Of a stretch of DNA of 21,964 bases, positions 1 through 10,400 are shown piece after piece; the first letter of the stretch is position 1, and the number at the start of each line of letters is the position of its first letter. Both the position numbers and the translations under genes were made by a program. Source of the DNA: Auxenochlorella pyrenoidosa. Its lineage: Eukaryota > Chlorophyta > Trebouxiophyceae > Chlorellales > Chlorellaceae. The DNA is taken from positions 845,022-866,985 of the forward strand of contig KQ481993.1 of the NCBI GenBank assembly GCA_001430745.1, read 5' to 3'. The notes beneath the pieces are model-generated. The model was not told where the DNA came from and made no database searches. It was given only the letters and a program-made list of their open reading frames with translations.

Positions 1-2
1 CG

Positions 3-2804
3 CAGTTCTTTAAAAACTACAAGTACAAGCACTTCCCGGTGGTGCGGGCAGTGAATGAGAAGGCTGGCAGTGCCTACTGCTTGTGGGATGACGAGGCGAG
101 CCCGGGCGGGGCGGCGGCCCAGCCGTTGGTTTGCTCACGACGATGCGGCTCACCGGCCCAAGAGAATGCCCTAGACAACCTGCATTGCACTCTCCAGTCA
201 GCAGCTGCACCGTCGATCTGCTTGCGCACATCCGTCTCCCACTGGAAGCGTGGCAAACACTTGGCAACATGCCCACGCTCCCCCTGCACCCCCCGGCTGG
301 CAGGACGTGCTCATGCGGCCCGAGCAGTTTGATGAGGCCCTGCCCGCCTCTGGCAACATCACCAGCATCTCCGGTGAGGGCGGAGCAAAGGGCAGCGGGC
401 GGGCTCAGCAATGCTGGGCAGCAGGCTGCGTTTCCATGCAACTCCAGCTCAGGCCCCGCTATGTTGCTGCCTGCCACCCTTGACGCCGGCAGGCATCTGG
501 CGGCTGGTGGTGGATGGCGGCGCCAGGGTGAAGCACATCTGGTTCCTGCGCCAGCTCACGCGGGAGGAGAAGAAGCACAGGGTGAGGGCTGGGCGTGGCT
601 GCTGCCTCCCGAAGCCCAAGCTGTGTGTTGCGGCAGCCCAGATGACTGCTTTCACAGACTGTTTGCTCTCGGTCTTGCGCCTGTGCCTCTCTGCCTGACT
701 CAAGGGTTGCACGCAGCAGCCCACTCAGGTAAACGATTGCGTTAAGTTGGACACTGGAGCCTGGCGTCCTGCGACGGCTTCAGAGCATGCGATGCATGCA
801 GAACATGTCGACAGGATTGCTCTCGAAAAGTCTTGTCTTGTGCTCATGAAAGCGTCGAGCGTGCCGACTCCAGCTCTGCCTCCCTGCTCCCAAACCCAAC
901 CAACTGCTTTGCAGCTCAAGCACCGCCCCAGCCAGCTGTACTGTGACTTCCATGCCAAGAGCCTGGTGGGCAGAGCCGTGGCGTGCGAGTGGAGGTGTGC
1001 ACCGACTGCCGCGTGGAGTGCCTCGCCCTCAGGAACAGACAGGCTAGTTTGTCCCTCTGTGTCGACACAGCAGACTAGGCACTTGACCAGGGCACTGCCG
1101 CTGCAGGTGGGGCCCACCCTGGACCTGAGTGAGAAGCAGGTTGAGAGGATGCACGCCGCAGCAGAGGCCTTCAACGAGGTGGGGGGGGCGGGGCAGCGTG
1201 AGGTGTCCGGGTGGAGCAGGGTGAGAGGTGCAGGGTTTGGGGAAGTAGGCGTGATCTACAGCAACGGGGGGCAGGTTAGGCTGCTGTGCAGGCACTCTGC
1301 ATGCCGGCAGCCCCTTGAACGGGCTCGTCGCCCACCCGGCCCCACCTCCCTTCCCCTGAAGGCCTGGCGCAGCGGAGACTGCGGCCCCGTGCACAGCATG
1401 CTGGCCCCCAGCGCGCACAGCGTGTCCCCAATCTTTAGCGAGAAGAAGGAGAGCCGGCAGGAGTGGGAGGAGATGGTGCACGACGTGTTCAAGGCGCGCC
1501 GTCAGCGGGGCTGGGAGGCCTCTGTGCGCAGCACAGCCTTTGCAGCAGGGACGTGAGGCAGGATGCCTGCCCACATCAGATTGAGCCAGTCGCAGCTGGG
1601 CATGCAGCGGGCCGCGCCAGTTGAGCCAGCATGCTGCCCATGCTGCAGAGATGCGTCCTGGCCTGGGACCCCGGGCCTCTTGTTTGCCAGCCGGCTGTCG
1701 CCTGCGGTGCCACGCCCTGCAGGTGTGGGAGGTGAGGAGCAACGAGGTGGACATCGCCGTCACCCCGTCCAGCAACAAGGCAAGCACGAGCAGGGGTCAC
1801 CTGTTCGTTTAGAGGCACCTGGTTGAAGCGGTAAATTCCCCTGAGCGGGCCTCTGGGGCGTCCTGTTGCTGGAACGCTGCCGCTGCTGACACATTCTCGA
1901 ATTGATAGCCGGCTGCAGGCCTTCATCTTCTGGCACGTCAAGGGCGTGCAAAAGGACACGAAGCAGGCAAGGCGCTGGGAACATGGGCAGTGCCCCCGCA
2001 GTGTTTTCAGCGAGGCGCCACTTGTCATGGCTTGGCCCCCAGGCACCTTGACAGCCAGAACCAGACGACAGACGCCCGTGGCTTCCGACCTGGCTCAAGC
2101 CTGCCCATTGCCACAACTGCGGGCCGCCACGCAAGCCTTCATCTGCAGGACAACGACATGTACGGCCTGAACCTGCTGGTGTTTGACGTCAAAGAGGGCC
2201 TGATCAGCGGTGGGTGGAGACAGGCCAAGACCTTGCCCACCTGCACCCAGCGCGAACACCACGCAGCATGGCGCAGCACGGTGCAGCAAGCTGCATGATG
2301 CCATGCACCCGGTAGGCTGGCCTGCCCTTCGTCGGAGGGCCCAAGAGCCTGGCTCAGCCCAGCCTCCGCCCACCTAAACTCACAGTGCATGCCCAAAAGG
2401 CAATCAACTCACGATGCCCGCCACAAGCTGCCTGAAGGCAGCAGACTCCTGTCCTGTTGGACTGCAGAGGTGGTGGGCTTCCGCCAGCCGCTGCAGAGCG
2501 AGCACGACCACATCTTCAAGGCTGGCAGGTTCGCGGTACTCAAACTTTGAAGCCGTGTGGCCAGCATGCCTGACTTGCTACTCCTGCTGCTGATGGGCCC
2601 CTCTGCAGCTTTCTGGAAGGAGCACTAAGTCCGGACCCAAGACATGCAGGGGTGCAGCCATCTTGTTTCAGCACTCCTCTCCCCTCGCCCTCCTTGAGCA
2701 GCTACCTCGAGATGAAGGAGCGGGATTCTCCGCAGAAGCAGGCAGAGGTGCCGGGCGGCAGCAAGGACCAGGACACTCAGACCGAGGGCGAAGCAGCGGC
2801 GTGA
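3..2804 (+). CDS. NTF2/SnoaL-like domain protein, 3' part of a spliced gene
   Basis: The 5' end lies outside the window. Modelled exons are 3-95, 304-373, 493-581, 915-965, 1107-1178, 1362-1517 (or 1362-1493), 1723-1779, 1919-1966, 2149-2209, 2468-2528 and 2702-2804 (stop TGA). They join in phase to give about 286 residues. The part from AWRSGDCGPVHSML through WEVRSNEVDIAV, AFIFWHVKG and GLNLLVFDVKEGLISEVVGF has the alternating strand pattern of an NTF2/SnoaL-like cone fold, including the typical 'LVFD..EGLI..VVGFR' end. The first part (FPVVRAVNEKAGSAYCLWDD, then SISGIWRLVVDGGARVKHIW) resembles a second copy of the same fold. The tail is polar (SPQKQAEVPGGSKDQDTQTE). No catalytic residues or ligand can be assigned. 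Four introns appear to use GC donors (after 95, 1517 or 1493, 1779 and 1966). The exon end at 1493/1517 and the last junction (2528 to 2702) are the least certain. The gene is convergent with the downstream minus-strand gene. Confidence 0.6.
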
Positions 2805-3072
2805 TGCCGCAGGCAGGTGATTGGACCAACGAGGTTGACAGCGCCTGCCCCCACTCGCAGCGCGAGGCTCGCCGCCAAGGAGCCGAGGCCTCAGTCTGGC
2901 ATGGCTGCCTGCCATTGCATGGCCGCTCATGTAGCAAGGCGAAACACAGGCATGCTGCGCTGCGGATCCATGCCAGCCCAAAATTCGCCTTGCTTCCACC
3001 CATTTTGGAGACACAGCTTGCACAGAGGTTGCGCAACTGCATGCATATGTTAACAGCTTGAGACCGCAGAGC
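2805..3072. other. Convergent intergenic spacer
   Basis: 268 nt between the stop codons of two converging genes, so it must hold both 3' UTRs. I see no exact TGTAA polyadenylation motif on either strand and no other convincing feature. Confidence 0.6.
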
Positions 3073-5396
3073 TCAGGACTCCAGTGCCAGAAAGGCCTCT
3101 GCGGGCCAGCCTGCATTGCGGGCACGCCCCGAAACAGCCCTGCAGCCGGGGCGGAAGTCCACCCCAACGTGCTGCCAGAACTGCTGCAGGCTGCGACGCC
3201 AGGGCGCCTCGCCGCCGCCACCGCCGCCGCCGCCGCTGCTGCCACTGCACGTGCCGCCATCTGCTCCCTCCCCCGCCAGAGCTGCCACCACCTGCGCCTG
3301 CGAGCGCTGCCGTAGCGCATCACACTCAGCCTGCTGCTCTGCCTGGAAGGTGGGGCGGTGCTTGCGGCTCCAGAGGTGGAAGGCGACAGCGGTACATGGG
3401 GTGAAGACGTCCCAGCCGGCGCACCACAACCGCTGCAGCTGCAGCAGCTCCTCTCCAAAGAAGAGGCCGGGCAGGTTGCGAGGGTAGGGAGCCTGCGCAG
3501 AAGTGGGAAATGCAGAGTGCACAGGGCTGGGCAGCCAACGGGTGCAGAGCATGCCCTCAAACACACACAGCCCTCTGGCTGGCCCACTGCAGTGATGGCA
3601 GTGAACGCGCCGCATGCCTCTCGCCATGCTCGGACTGTTTTGGGGGCGACAAATTGGCTGAACGTGCCAGACCCTGAGAGAGAGGCAGCAGTTGCTTGCC
3701 TCCAGAATGAGCTGCGCCCGGCCGAAGGAAAAGCCCGCGGCCCAGAAGAGCGCCGGCGCCGGCGCCGCCAGCGGCTCATGCAGCTTTCGCCCAACGATGC
3801 GCAGCAGCCCGTCGGCCTGCCCGAAATGGCTGGCGCACAGCACGGCGGGCAGCGGGTCGGGAGGAAGGACGGCCGAGGGGCCCTCTCCCTGCAGCGTTCG
3901 GGTGGGCGGAAGAGTGTCGGCAGGCGCCTGCCCCAGCTGAGCAGTGCTGGAGCGCACCCAGGAGGGTGCTCTTCTGTGAGGCGGCTTGCTGCTGCGTGGG
4001 TGCTGTACAGCCCTGGGCAGGGGCCAGATGACGCCCGCGCATGATGCGGCAGTACGTGCCGGCAACGAGGCAATGCAGAGACGCCGCATTTGAGCAGCGC
4101 ATTGTGCTGGCGACCCGCCTCGTAGCCTGGCGGGTAGGTGGACAGGACGACGCGGGGATGGCCGGCCGTCGCCTCGGCCTGGCGCAGCATGCGCAGCAGG
4201 GAGGCGTCCCACCCCTGTGTGAACCTCATGTGCGAGTCAATCTGCAGCGCGGCACGCATGATGTGGCCAACAGGGGACGCTTGACGGTGCAGCCAGGAGC
4301 AAGAAAAGCGTTCCTGCCGGGGGGCCATCAGACTTGACAGCCGATCTCTACATTTCCTTTCCAGCCATGGCATGCTGCTGCAGAGCAGACTACGATGGAG
4401 AGCAGGCTGCCTGATAAAGTCAAGTTGCTGTGAAGCGCACGTTCCTGCTGTGGAGCATGGTGGCGCCAGCTTGCCTGCAAGTGGAACTCCTCGCCCTCCC
4501 ACAGCTGCTGCGCCAGCGCGCGTGCCTTGCACGGCCCCGTGGCCTCGTCAGCCGGCAGCACCACCTGCCGCACCTGCAGAGCACGCAGTTAAGAAGCAAG
4601 CCGCTCGGCGCGTGCCTGGCGCAGCCGTGTGGCATGTATCTGCCACCTGCAAAGGTGCCGTGTGCAGCATTCCGGGCTGAGCACCAGCCTGCGCAGGCGG
4701 CACATGAAGGGGCCTGAGCGTGCAAGCCAAGGCGCAGGTGGCGCAGCCATGTCCTTGCCTGCGCCAGCCAGCGCTGGTCTCCCGCCAGCCGCATGAGCCC
4801 GGCATCGCTCGGCAGCTCCACCTGCCACACAATCCCCACCCGCACCTGCGCTGTGAAGCAGGGCGGCAAGACAGGGTCAGGAGCGAGGCTCTCGCGTTCT
4901 GCCTCTGCAGCAGCTCCATGCCGACTGCCAGCCACGCAGCTGGATTGGCAGTAATAGCGTGCAGATGTTGGCAAATGCAGGGGGCAGCCTGCAAAGCTGG
5001 TAGCCTGTGTCCTGGTAGCATGGGCCTCCACACCAGCACACTGTCAGCCCAGCCCAACCGTTCCATGCAGCCTGGCCTGCCCGTTGACCCACCAACTCCG
5101 GGTGGGCAGCCTTGGCAAAGAGATCTGCCATGGTCCACTGCGCCTCGCTGTCCCGGTAGGCAGGGATGGACACAAAGATGGCCCCGGGGGCAGCGATGTC
5201 TGTGGCATCCTGCGCCGGCACTGGCGTGGGCCGGCCTTTGGGTGATCCTCCTCTCTGCTGCAGCTGCTGCGTGGCGGCTGGCGGCTGCAGCCCCCACTGC
5301 TGCTGGGTAGCGGCCAGTTCCTGCACCCCCAGGCCCTTCAGCCGGCCGCAGGAGATTTGCGCTTGCGCTTGCTGCTCCTGCTGCGGCGGCTGTTGC

Positions 5397-5436
<40 letters not shown>

Positions 5437-7089
5437 CCTGATGCTGAGCTTGCGCGGTCCTGCTGAACCACACGGTCAGCGCGTACCGCTCAGCCCCTGC
5501 AGGCAGCACCTCATGCAGCAGCCGGCTGTCCATCACAACGAGCCGCCCGCCCAGCGGCGGCACCAGGGTGGCGGGGTGACCCTCATCCAGGCCGCTGCCG
5601 ATGGCCGGGGCTGCCCGGTCATGCTGCTGCTGCGGCCGCTGCTGCGGCTCCAGCTGTGCTGTCGGCTCGCCCTGCTGCCCCTCTGGCGCCAGCCCCGCGG
5701 CACTCCCAGCGGGGCCCACGCCGTCGGGAGTGCCGCCGCTGCTGCCATCGCCGCCGCTGCTGCCTGCGAGCCGCAAGTCAGCTGCGGAGCCTGCCCGAGG
5801 GTCGCTGCCTGCTGTGCTGTGGTTGTATACGCAGAGAGCGCCTCCGTGAGAGGCCTCCCAGGCTGGGCGGCACAGGGGGTGGGCAAGTGCGGCAAGGGAT
5901 GAGAGATGCGCGCAAAGCTGTGCTGCTGTCGGCAGCAGCAGCAGCAGCGCTTTGGGACACACCTGCTCCGACCTCCCTACTTGCGTGCAGTTGCGGCCCC
6001 TCACCCCCAGCCTGCCCTAGGTCTGCTGGCCTCACCAGGATTGAGGTACAGGATGGCGGTCACCGTGCGGTGTGGCACGCTGCCAGAAGCTGCACCATTC
6101 AAACATGCATGGGACTGTCGTTGCGGGCAAGTTGCGGTTTTCGGGCAAGCAGGGTCTAGTCCTTGTGAAGCAGCAGGACTGCGGCAGGGGCGTTACTGCC
6201 AGGCTTCGCACGCAGTCAGAGGGCCGCCCGCGGCAGATCAGGCGAGCCCTCACCATCCCGGTGTCGCACGTAGCGCGTACCGCCGCCTGGGTAGCACGCC
6301 AGCTGCACCGAGGGCCGCCCGCCCGTGTCGTACCCCTGCTGCTCCAGCCAGGGCCGCAGCGCCAGCAGCGACTGCACCGTGCCCGCCAGGTGGCGGCGCC
6401 CCGACACCTGCAGCCCTGCAGCGCTGAGCCAGGCGGCGCGGTCGCCGCGAGCCGCAGCGCTGGCCCAGTTGCGGGGCTCGGCGCCGCTGCCTCCACGGCC
6501 GCTGCTGGCACTGCCACTGGCTTCACCCAGGGCAGACGCCGCGATCATGCCTGCTGCGCGGGACTGCGCAGCCAGGACTGCGCGTGCCTCCTCTCGAGCA
6601 GCCTGTAGCAATTGGGGGTTCAATCGAGCGCAAGTCCAGGCGCTTGTGGACTCGCATTCATCGTAGGAACAAACCAGGGAGACTGCTAACAGGGGCCGGC
6701 GTGCCGTCAAAGCCTACCTTGACCTCTGCTCCATCCAAAAAGCCATCAATCACTGCCAGCCCTCCCTCGAGCCTGCGCTGGCGCAAAAGCTCAGGTGCAG
6801 TGCTGCTTGCTGCTGCTGCAGCCAGCTGTACATGCTGCAGTTGGGGGCTAGCAGGAGAGGGGGAGGCACCCTGCTGCGCCGCCGCCGCTGCTGCCGGCTG
6901 CTGGGCTGGCTGGCACACTGTGTGGTTGTGGGTGCTGCCCGTAGTGAGGTGTCGCAGGACTCCAAGCTTGGCAGCATCCGGGAGTCGCGCAAGCAGGGCA
7001 GGATCCATGCCCAGTTCCAAACAGCGGCAGGGGCGGGAGCGCAACCAAGCACTGCAGGGACTTGCGATCGGCGAGCGGGCAGCTTCCAA
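3073..7089 (-). CDS. Bifunctional prolyl 4-hydroxylase (PHD/PhyA type) - GlcNAc-transferase (Skp1 Gnt1 type) fusion
   Basis: Nine exons (complement) join in phase: 7089-6718, 6602-6254, 6089-6036, 5862-5093, 4845-4759, 4573-4475, 4241-4119, 3888-3700, 3492-3073; 820 residues. Residues about 95-392 form a 2-oxoglutarate/Fe(II) dioxygenase. ACYPGGGTRYVRHRD carries iron ligands H238 and D240, TAILYLNPAW follows, and HEVLPAGAERYALTVWF supplies the third ligand H375 and the 2-oxoglutarate-binding R384. The H-to-R spacing of nine and the ACYPG.GT.YVRH.D string match animal PHD2 and Dictyostelium-type PhyA rather than collagen-type enzymes. After a Gln-rich linker (394-485), residues 487-740 match the Skp1 Gnt1 family: IFVSIPAYRD, VGIVWQ, a DSH metal site at 579-581 followed by GWD, STYPPGYE, PGLFFGEE, AGWDVF and FHLWSRKHRP. 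The tail is Gly-rich. I see no signal peptide or membrane segment, fitting a cytosolic enzyme. Expected role (inferred): hydroxylate a Skp1 proline, then add GlcNAc. M28 (7008) is an alternative start. The last four introns use GC donors. Confidence 0.85.
5399..5434 (-). repeat. (CAG)12 polyglutamine run in the inter-domain linker
   Basis: Twelve uninterrupted CTG triplets on the plus strand read as 12 glutamines on the coding minus strand. They lie at the start of a longer Gln/Pro-rich linker between the hydroxylase and GlcNAc-transferase domains. Because all codons are CAG, the run should be prone to length change between strains. Confidence 0.95.
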
Positions 7090-7446
7090 ATCCTTCGATT
7101 GGCTTGGATTAGCAGTTCAAAGGAGCAGAGCGGCCTGCAGCGACGCATAACCTCGGGAGCAGGCGGACATGTGCGTTGTCCCGTTGTAAACGTCCGAGAC
7201 GGTCTGCTGATTGATCTGTGCACCGCACTGAACGATGGACATCGCTTTCGTGAGCAATCCCCGCGCGGCCGGAGGAATCAGCACGGCCAGCACTGCATGG
7301 GGTCGCTTGATGCGCTTTGGCAGCCTTGAACCATGTTGCGGATTTGATCTGATCGTCACCGACTGACGGGTGCGGCGGGGAGGCTGCAATCAGCGTAACC
7401 CCTCGAGTAGGACCATTTGCGGGGCCCTGGGGGCTGGCCGGGCATC
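7090..7446. promoter_or_regulatory. Divergent intergenic region, presumed bidirectional promoter
   Basis: 357 nt separate the start codons of the minus-strand hydroxylase/GlcNAc-transferase gene and the plus-strand J-domain gene. By position it should hold both promoters and 5' UTRs. I see no clear TATA box or recognisable element. It is visibly less GC-rich than the flanking coding exons. Confidence 0.5.
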
Positions 7447-10400
7447 ATGAAGCTGACTAGGGCTGAGGCACGAGAGGTGCTGGAAGTGGAGGTGCGTGGG
7501 GCCCTGCCTGGCCTGCCGCCGCCGCTACCGCCCACTCGCTGCCCCTGTTGCAAAAGTGTCCACCATTGGCCGCAGTGTGGCGTGGGCTGTTGAGCCCATC
7601 GATTCAGCGTGCATGACCAGCTCGATCTGGGATCTGCTTGACAGGTAGCGTCACCATTGCCTCGCAGGAGGGCGCCAGCCATGCGGTGCTCAAAAAGGCC
7701 TTTTTCAAGAAGAGCAAGGAGTGGCACCCCGACAAGGTGGAGGAGGAGAAGAAGGATGAGGCCACCCAGATGTTTCAGAGGATCAATGCTGCATACCAGG
7801 TCGGGATTTATATGCCCACATGCTGGCACACAAGCTCAAGCACAGGTGGCCTGTCTCTCGCTGCGACCCCGCGGCATCCTTTCCTGCGAGCGTGTGCCTG
7901 CGCCGCCTGTCGGGCAACTGCTCCCGCGGCCCGCTTGCTGCTGGCCCCTTGCAGAAGCTGCTGAACGACGAAAGCGACGAGGAGGAGGATTTCGACACAT
8001 TCAGCGAGGACGAGGACATGATGCCGCCCGACATGGACGTGCTGTTCCAGTTCTTTGCGTACATGTGAGGGGGCCAGCCCGCACGCCCACCTTGGGGGCA
8101 AGCACGTGTGCAGGGGTGGTGCTGGGCGCGCTCAGTGGCGCGAGCGATGTGGCGCCTGCCCCTCTGCGGCCTGTGGCCTGGGAGGCGCCAGCTCGCGTCG
8201 TTTCCTCACCAACCGCCTGCTGCGTCCTGCCCGCAGGGAGCAAAAGATGCAGGCGGAGTACGAGCGGCATCGCGACCGGCGCGGCGGCCGGCGCGGGCAT
8301 GGCCACGCCGTGGGCGGCATGTTTGGGCCTGGCGGCGGACCCGCGATTGTGAGGGTCGGAGTGGGGTGCCGGCTGGCCGAAGGGAGGCACACCGAGCCCT
8401 GTTGGGAGATGGTCTGCTGCCTGAGGGCGAGCCGCCACATGGGAGGCAGGCAGTGCAGCCTGCGGGCGGGCTGGGTGGGGGGACCATGGCAGGCACCTGA
8501 ACTACGTGTCTGACTCGCCCCTCCCCCGCACCTGCATGGCAGGTGATGGGCCCGGATGGCTCGATCTTTGTGATGGGAGGGCCGCCGCCCGGCAGCATGG
8601 GCGGCTTCAATCCATTCATGGGGTGAGGGGCCGCTCAGCTGCGCAGTCGGTGACGTGCAGCTGCTTTGCGTTGTTGAGTTCTGGGCAGCCTGATGGGCCC
8701 CTGCAGCCAAAGCACGCTCTTGCCTCCTTCCCGTCTTGAGCGGCAGGCCGGAGGGCGGCCGCGGCGGCGGTATGCGCGGCAAGCCGCACCAGCCTCGAGG
8801 CGGCAACCAGCGCATGTACCAGGGTGAGCGCCGCTGGGAGGGGGGAAGGCAGTGTGAAAAACCCTGGATCTTCATGCGCGTGGGGGCGCATGCTGCTGGT
8901 GCATGCGGTCACGAGTCCCGTATCCGCTGGGCTGTTCTGCAAACTTAGGATGCGTTGCAGGCTTATCCCGCCTTTCAACAGCAGCAAACTGACCGCAGGG
9001 AATTTTGCACCGCTCTGACCGCTGGCCCTCCTTGCTTCAAGTTTGACCTTCCCGTTCCGGGCTGCCGCTCTGCCGGCGGCAGCCCTTCACCCCCTGCTCC
9101 GGCCCTCCCTCCACAATGTCTGTCGTCTTGCCCCCCTTGCGCCCTGGCCCTCCGCACAGAGGGCGTCTCTGAGGAGGACGACTACTACTCGATCAGCAGC
9201 GAGGACGATGACGAGTACGAGCGCCGCCAGGAGCGCATGTTCATGTGAGCGGGCTGGCTCGGCGCCGCGCGCTGGGCAGTGGGGCAGCGGCCCGCGCTTC
9301 CAGGCGGCGCAGCGGTCGCCTCAGTGTTGCCCACCCGCAGGCAGCCTCGCTGCCGGGGCAGCCAATGCAGCGGTCCTGGGCGCGGGGCTGAGCGCCTGGC
9401 GGCCCCTTGTGCCTCCTCCTGCTGCCCCGCAGGCGGATGAAGGCGGAGGAGCGCGCGGCGGAGCAGGACCGCGTCCGTCGGCAGGTGGGGGATCACGGGG
9501 GCAGGAGGGCAGCGTGCCACCCTTGCGAGCGCAGGGCTGGTGCCGGGCAGTGCGGAGGGTAGGCCGCAGGTGGAGGCACGCTGGGGATGGGGCCGCTCGC
9601 GGTACGCCCCACCATGCAGAACTCCCATTCCATCGTGTCACCCGTTTCGAGCGGTGCTGTCCTTTAGCAGCCTCTCAGTTTGCTTCATCCGCCCCTTCCC
9701 TCCTGGTCCCGCTGCTTCCAACCCTTGCGCCGCTGCGGGACCTCCAAGCCCCAGCAGGCGCTGCCTCCCGGCCCTTCCCCTGGCTTGATGCAGCCCCCAC
9801 CCCCAACCCCATTCCCCGCCCCCCATTCCCCGCCCCCCCCCTTCACACACACACACACACACCCACACCCCCACCCAACTCCCACCCTGCTGTGCTGCAG
9901 TACGACGAGGCCAACCGCAGGCGGCGCGAGGTGCAGGCGCGCGACGAGCGCTGGCTGGCCCAGCTGGCCCGCCCCGCGCGCATCGCCCTCAGGCGCGCTC
10001 CCTCTTGGTTGTGGTTCGCGCCTGCGCTTTGCTCCTTAAAGTGCCAGTGCACAGCCTGCCTTGCCGCCGTTGCGGCCAGCCTGATCTGGCAGCTGTGCTT
10101 GCCTTGTTCCGCCGCTTGCTGCCCCCCCGCACGTGCACACAGCCCGCCTGCTCTCATTACTAACCCTCCCTCCCCGCCTTGCCTCTCCCCGCATGCAGCG
10201 ACACAAGCATCACGCTCAGTGTGGACCGTGGCAAGCAGAGCCGCATGGCCAACTTCCTGTTTGGCAAGGTGGGGAGCATGCAGGGGGTGGGTGCAAGAAT
10301 TTGGGAGGCATGCAGCAAGCGCGTGGATGGTGCAGGCAAAGGTGAGGGTTCTACTTTACTACGAGGTGCATGCAGAAATTTGAGGGCCTTCATCCGAGCA

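Noticed and set aside
2625..4532. A 635-codon minus-strand open frame
   Set aside because: It covers two true exons of the GlcNAc-transferase (4475-4573 is in another frame, 4119-4241 in this one) but otherwise reads intron and wrong-frame sequence. The translation outside 4119-4241 is Arg/Ser/Ala/Cys-rich and matches no domain.
5399..5434. The CTG run read as polyleucine on the plus strand (open frames 5166-5441 and 5357-5902)
   Set aside because: The minus-strand reading gives a coherent enzyme with catalytic motifs on one side of the run and a second enzyme on the other. The plus-strand readings match nothing.
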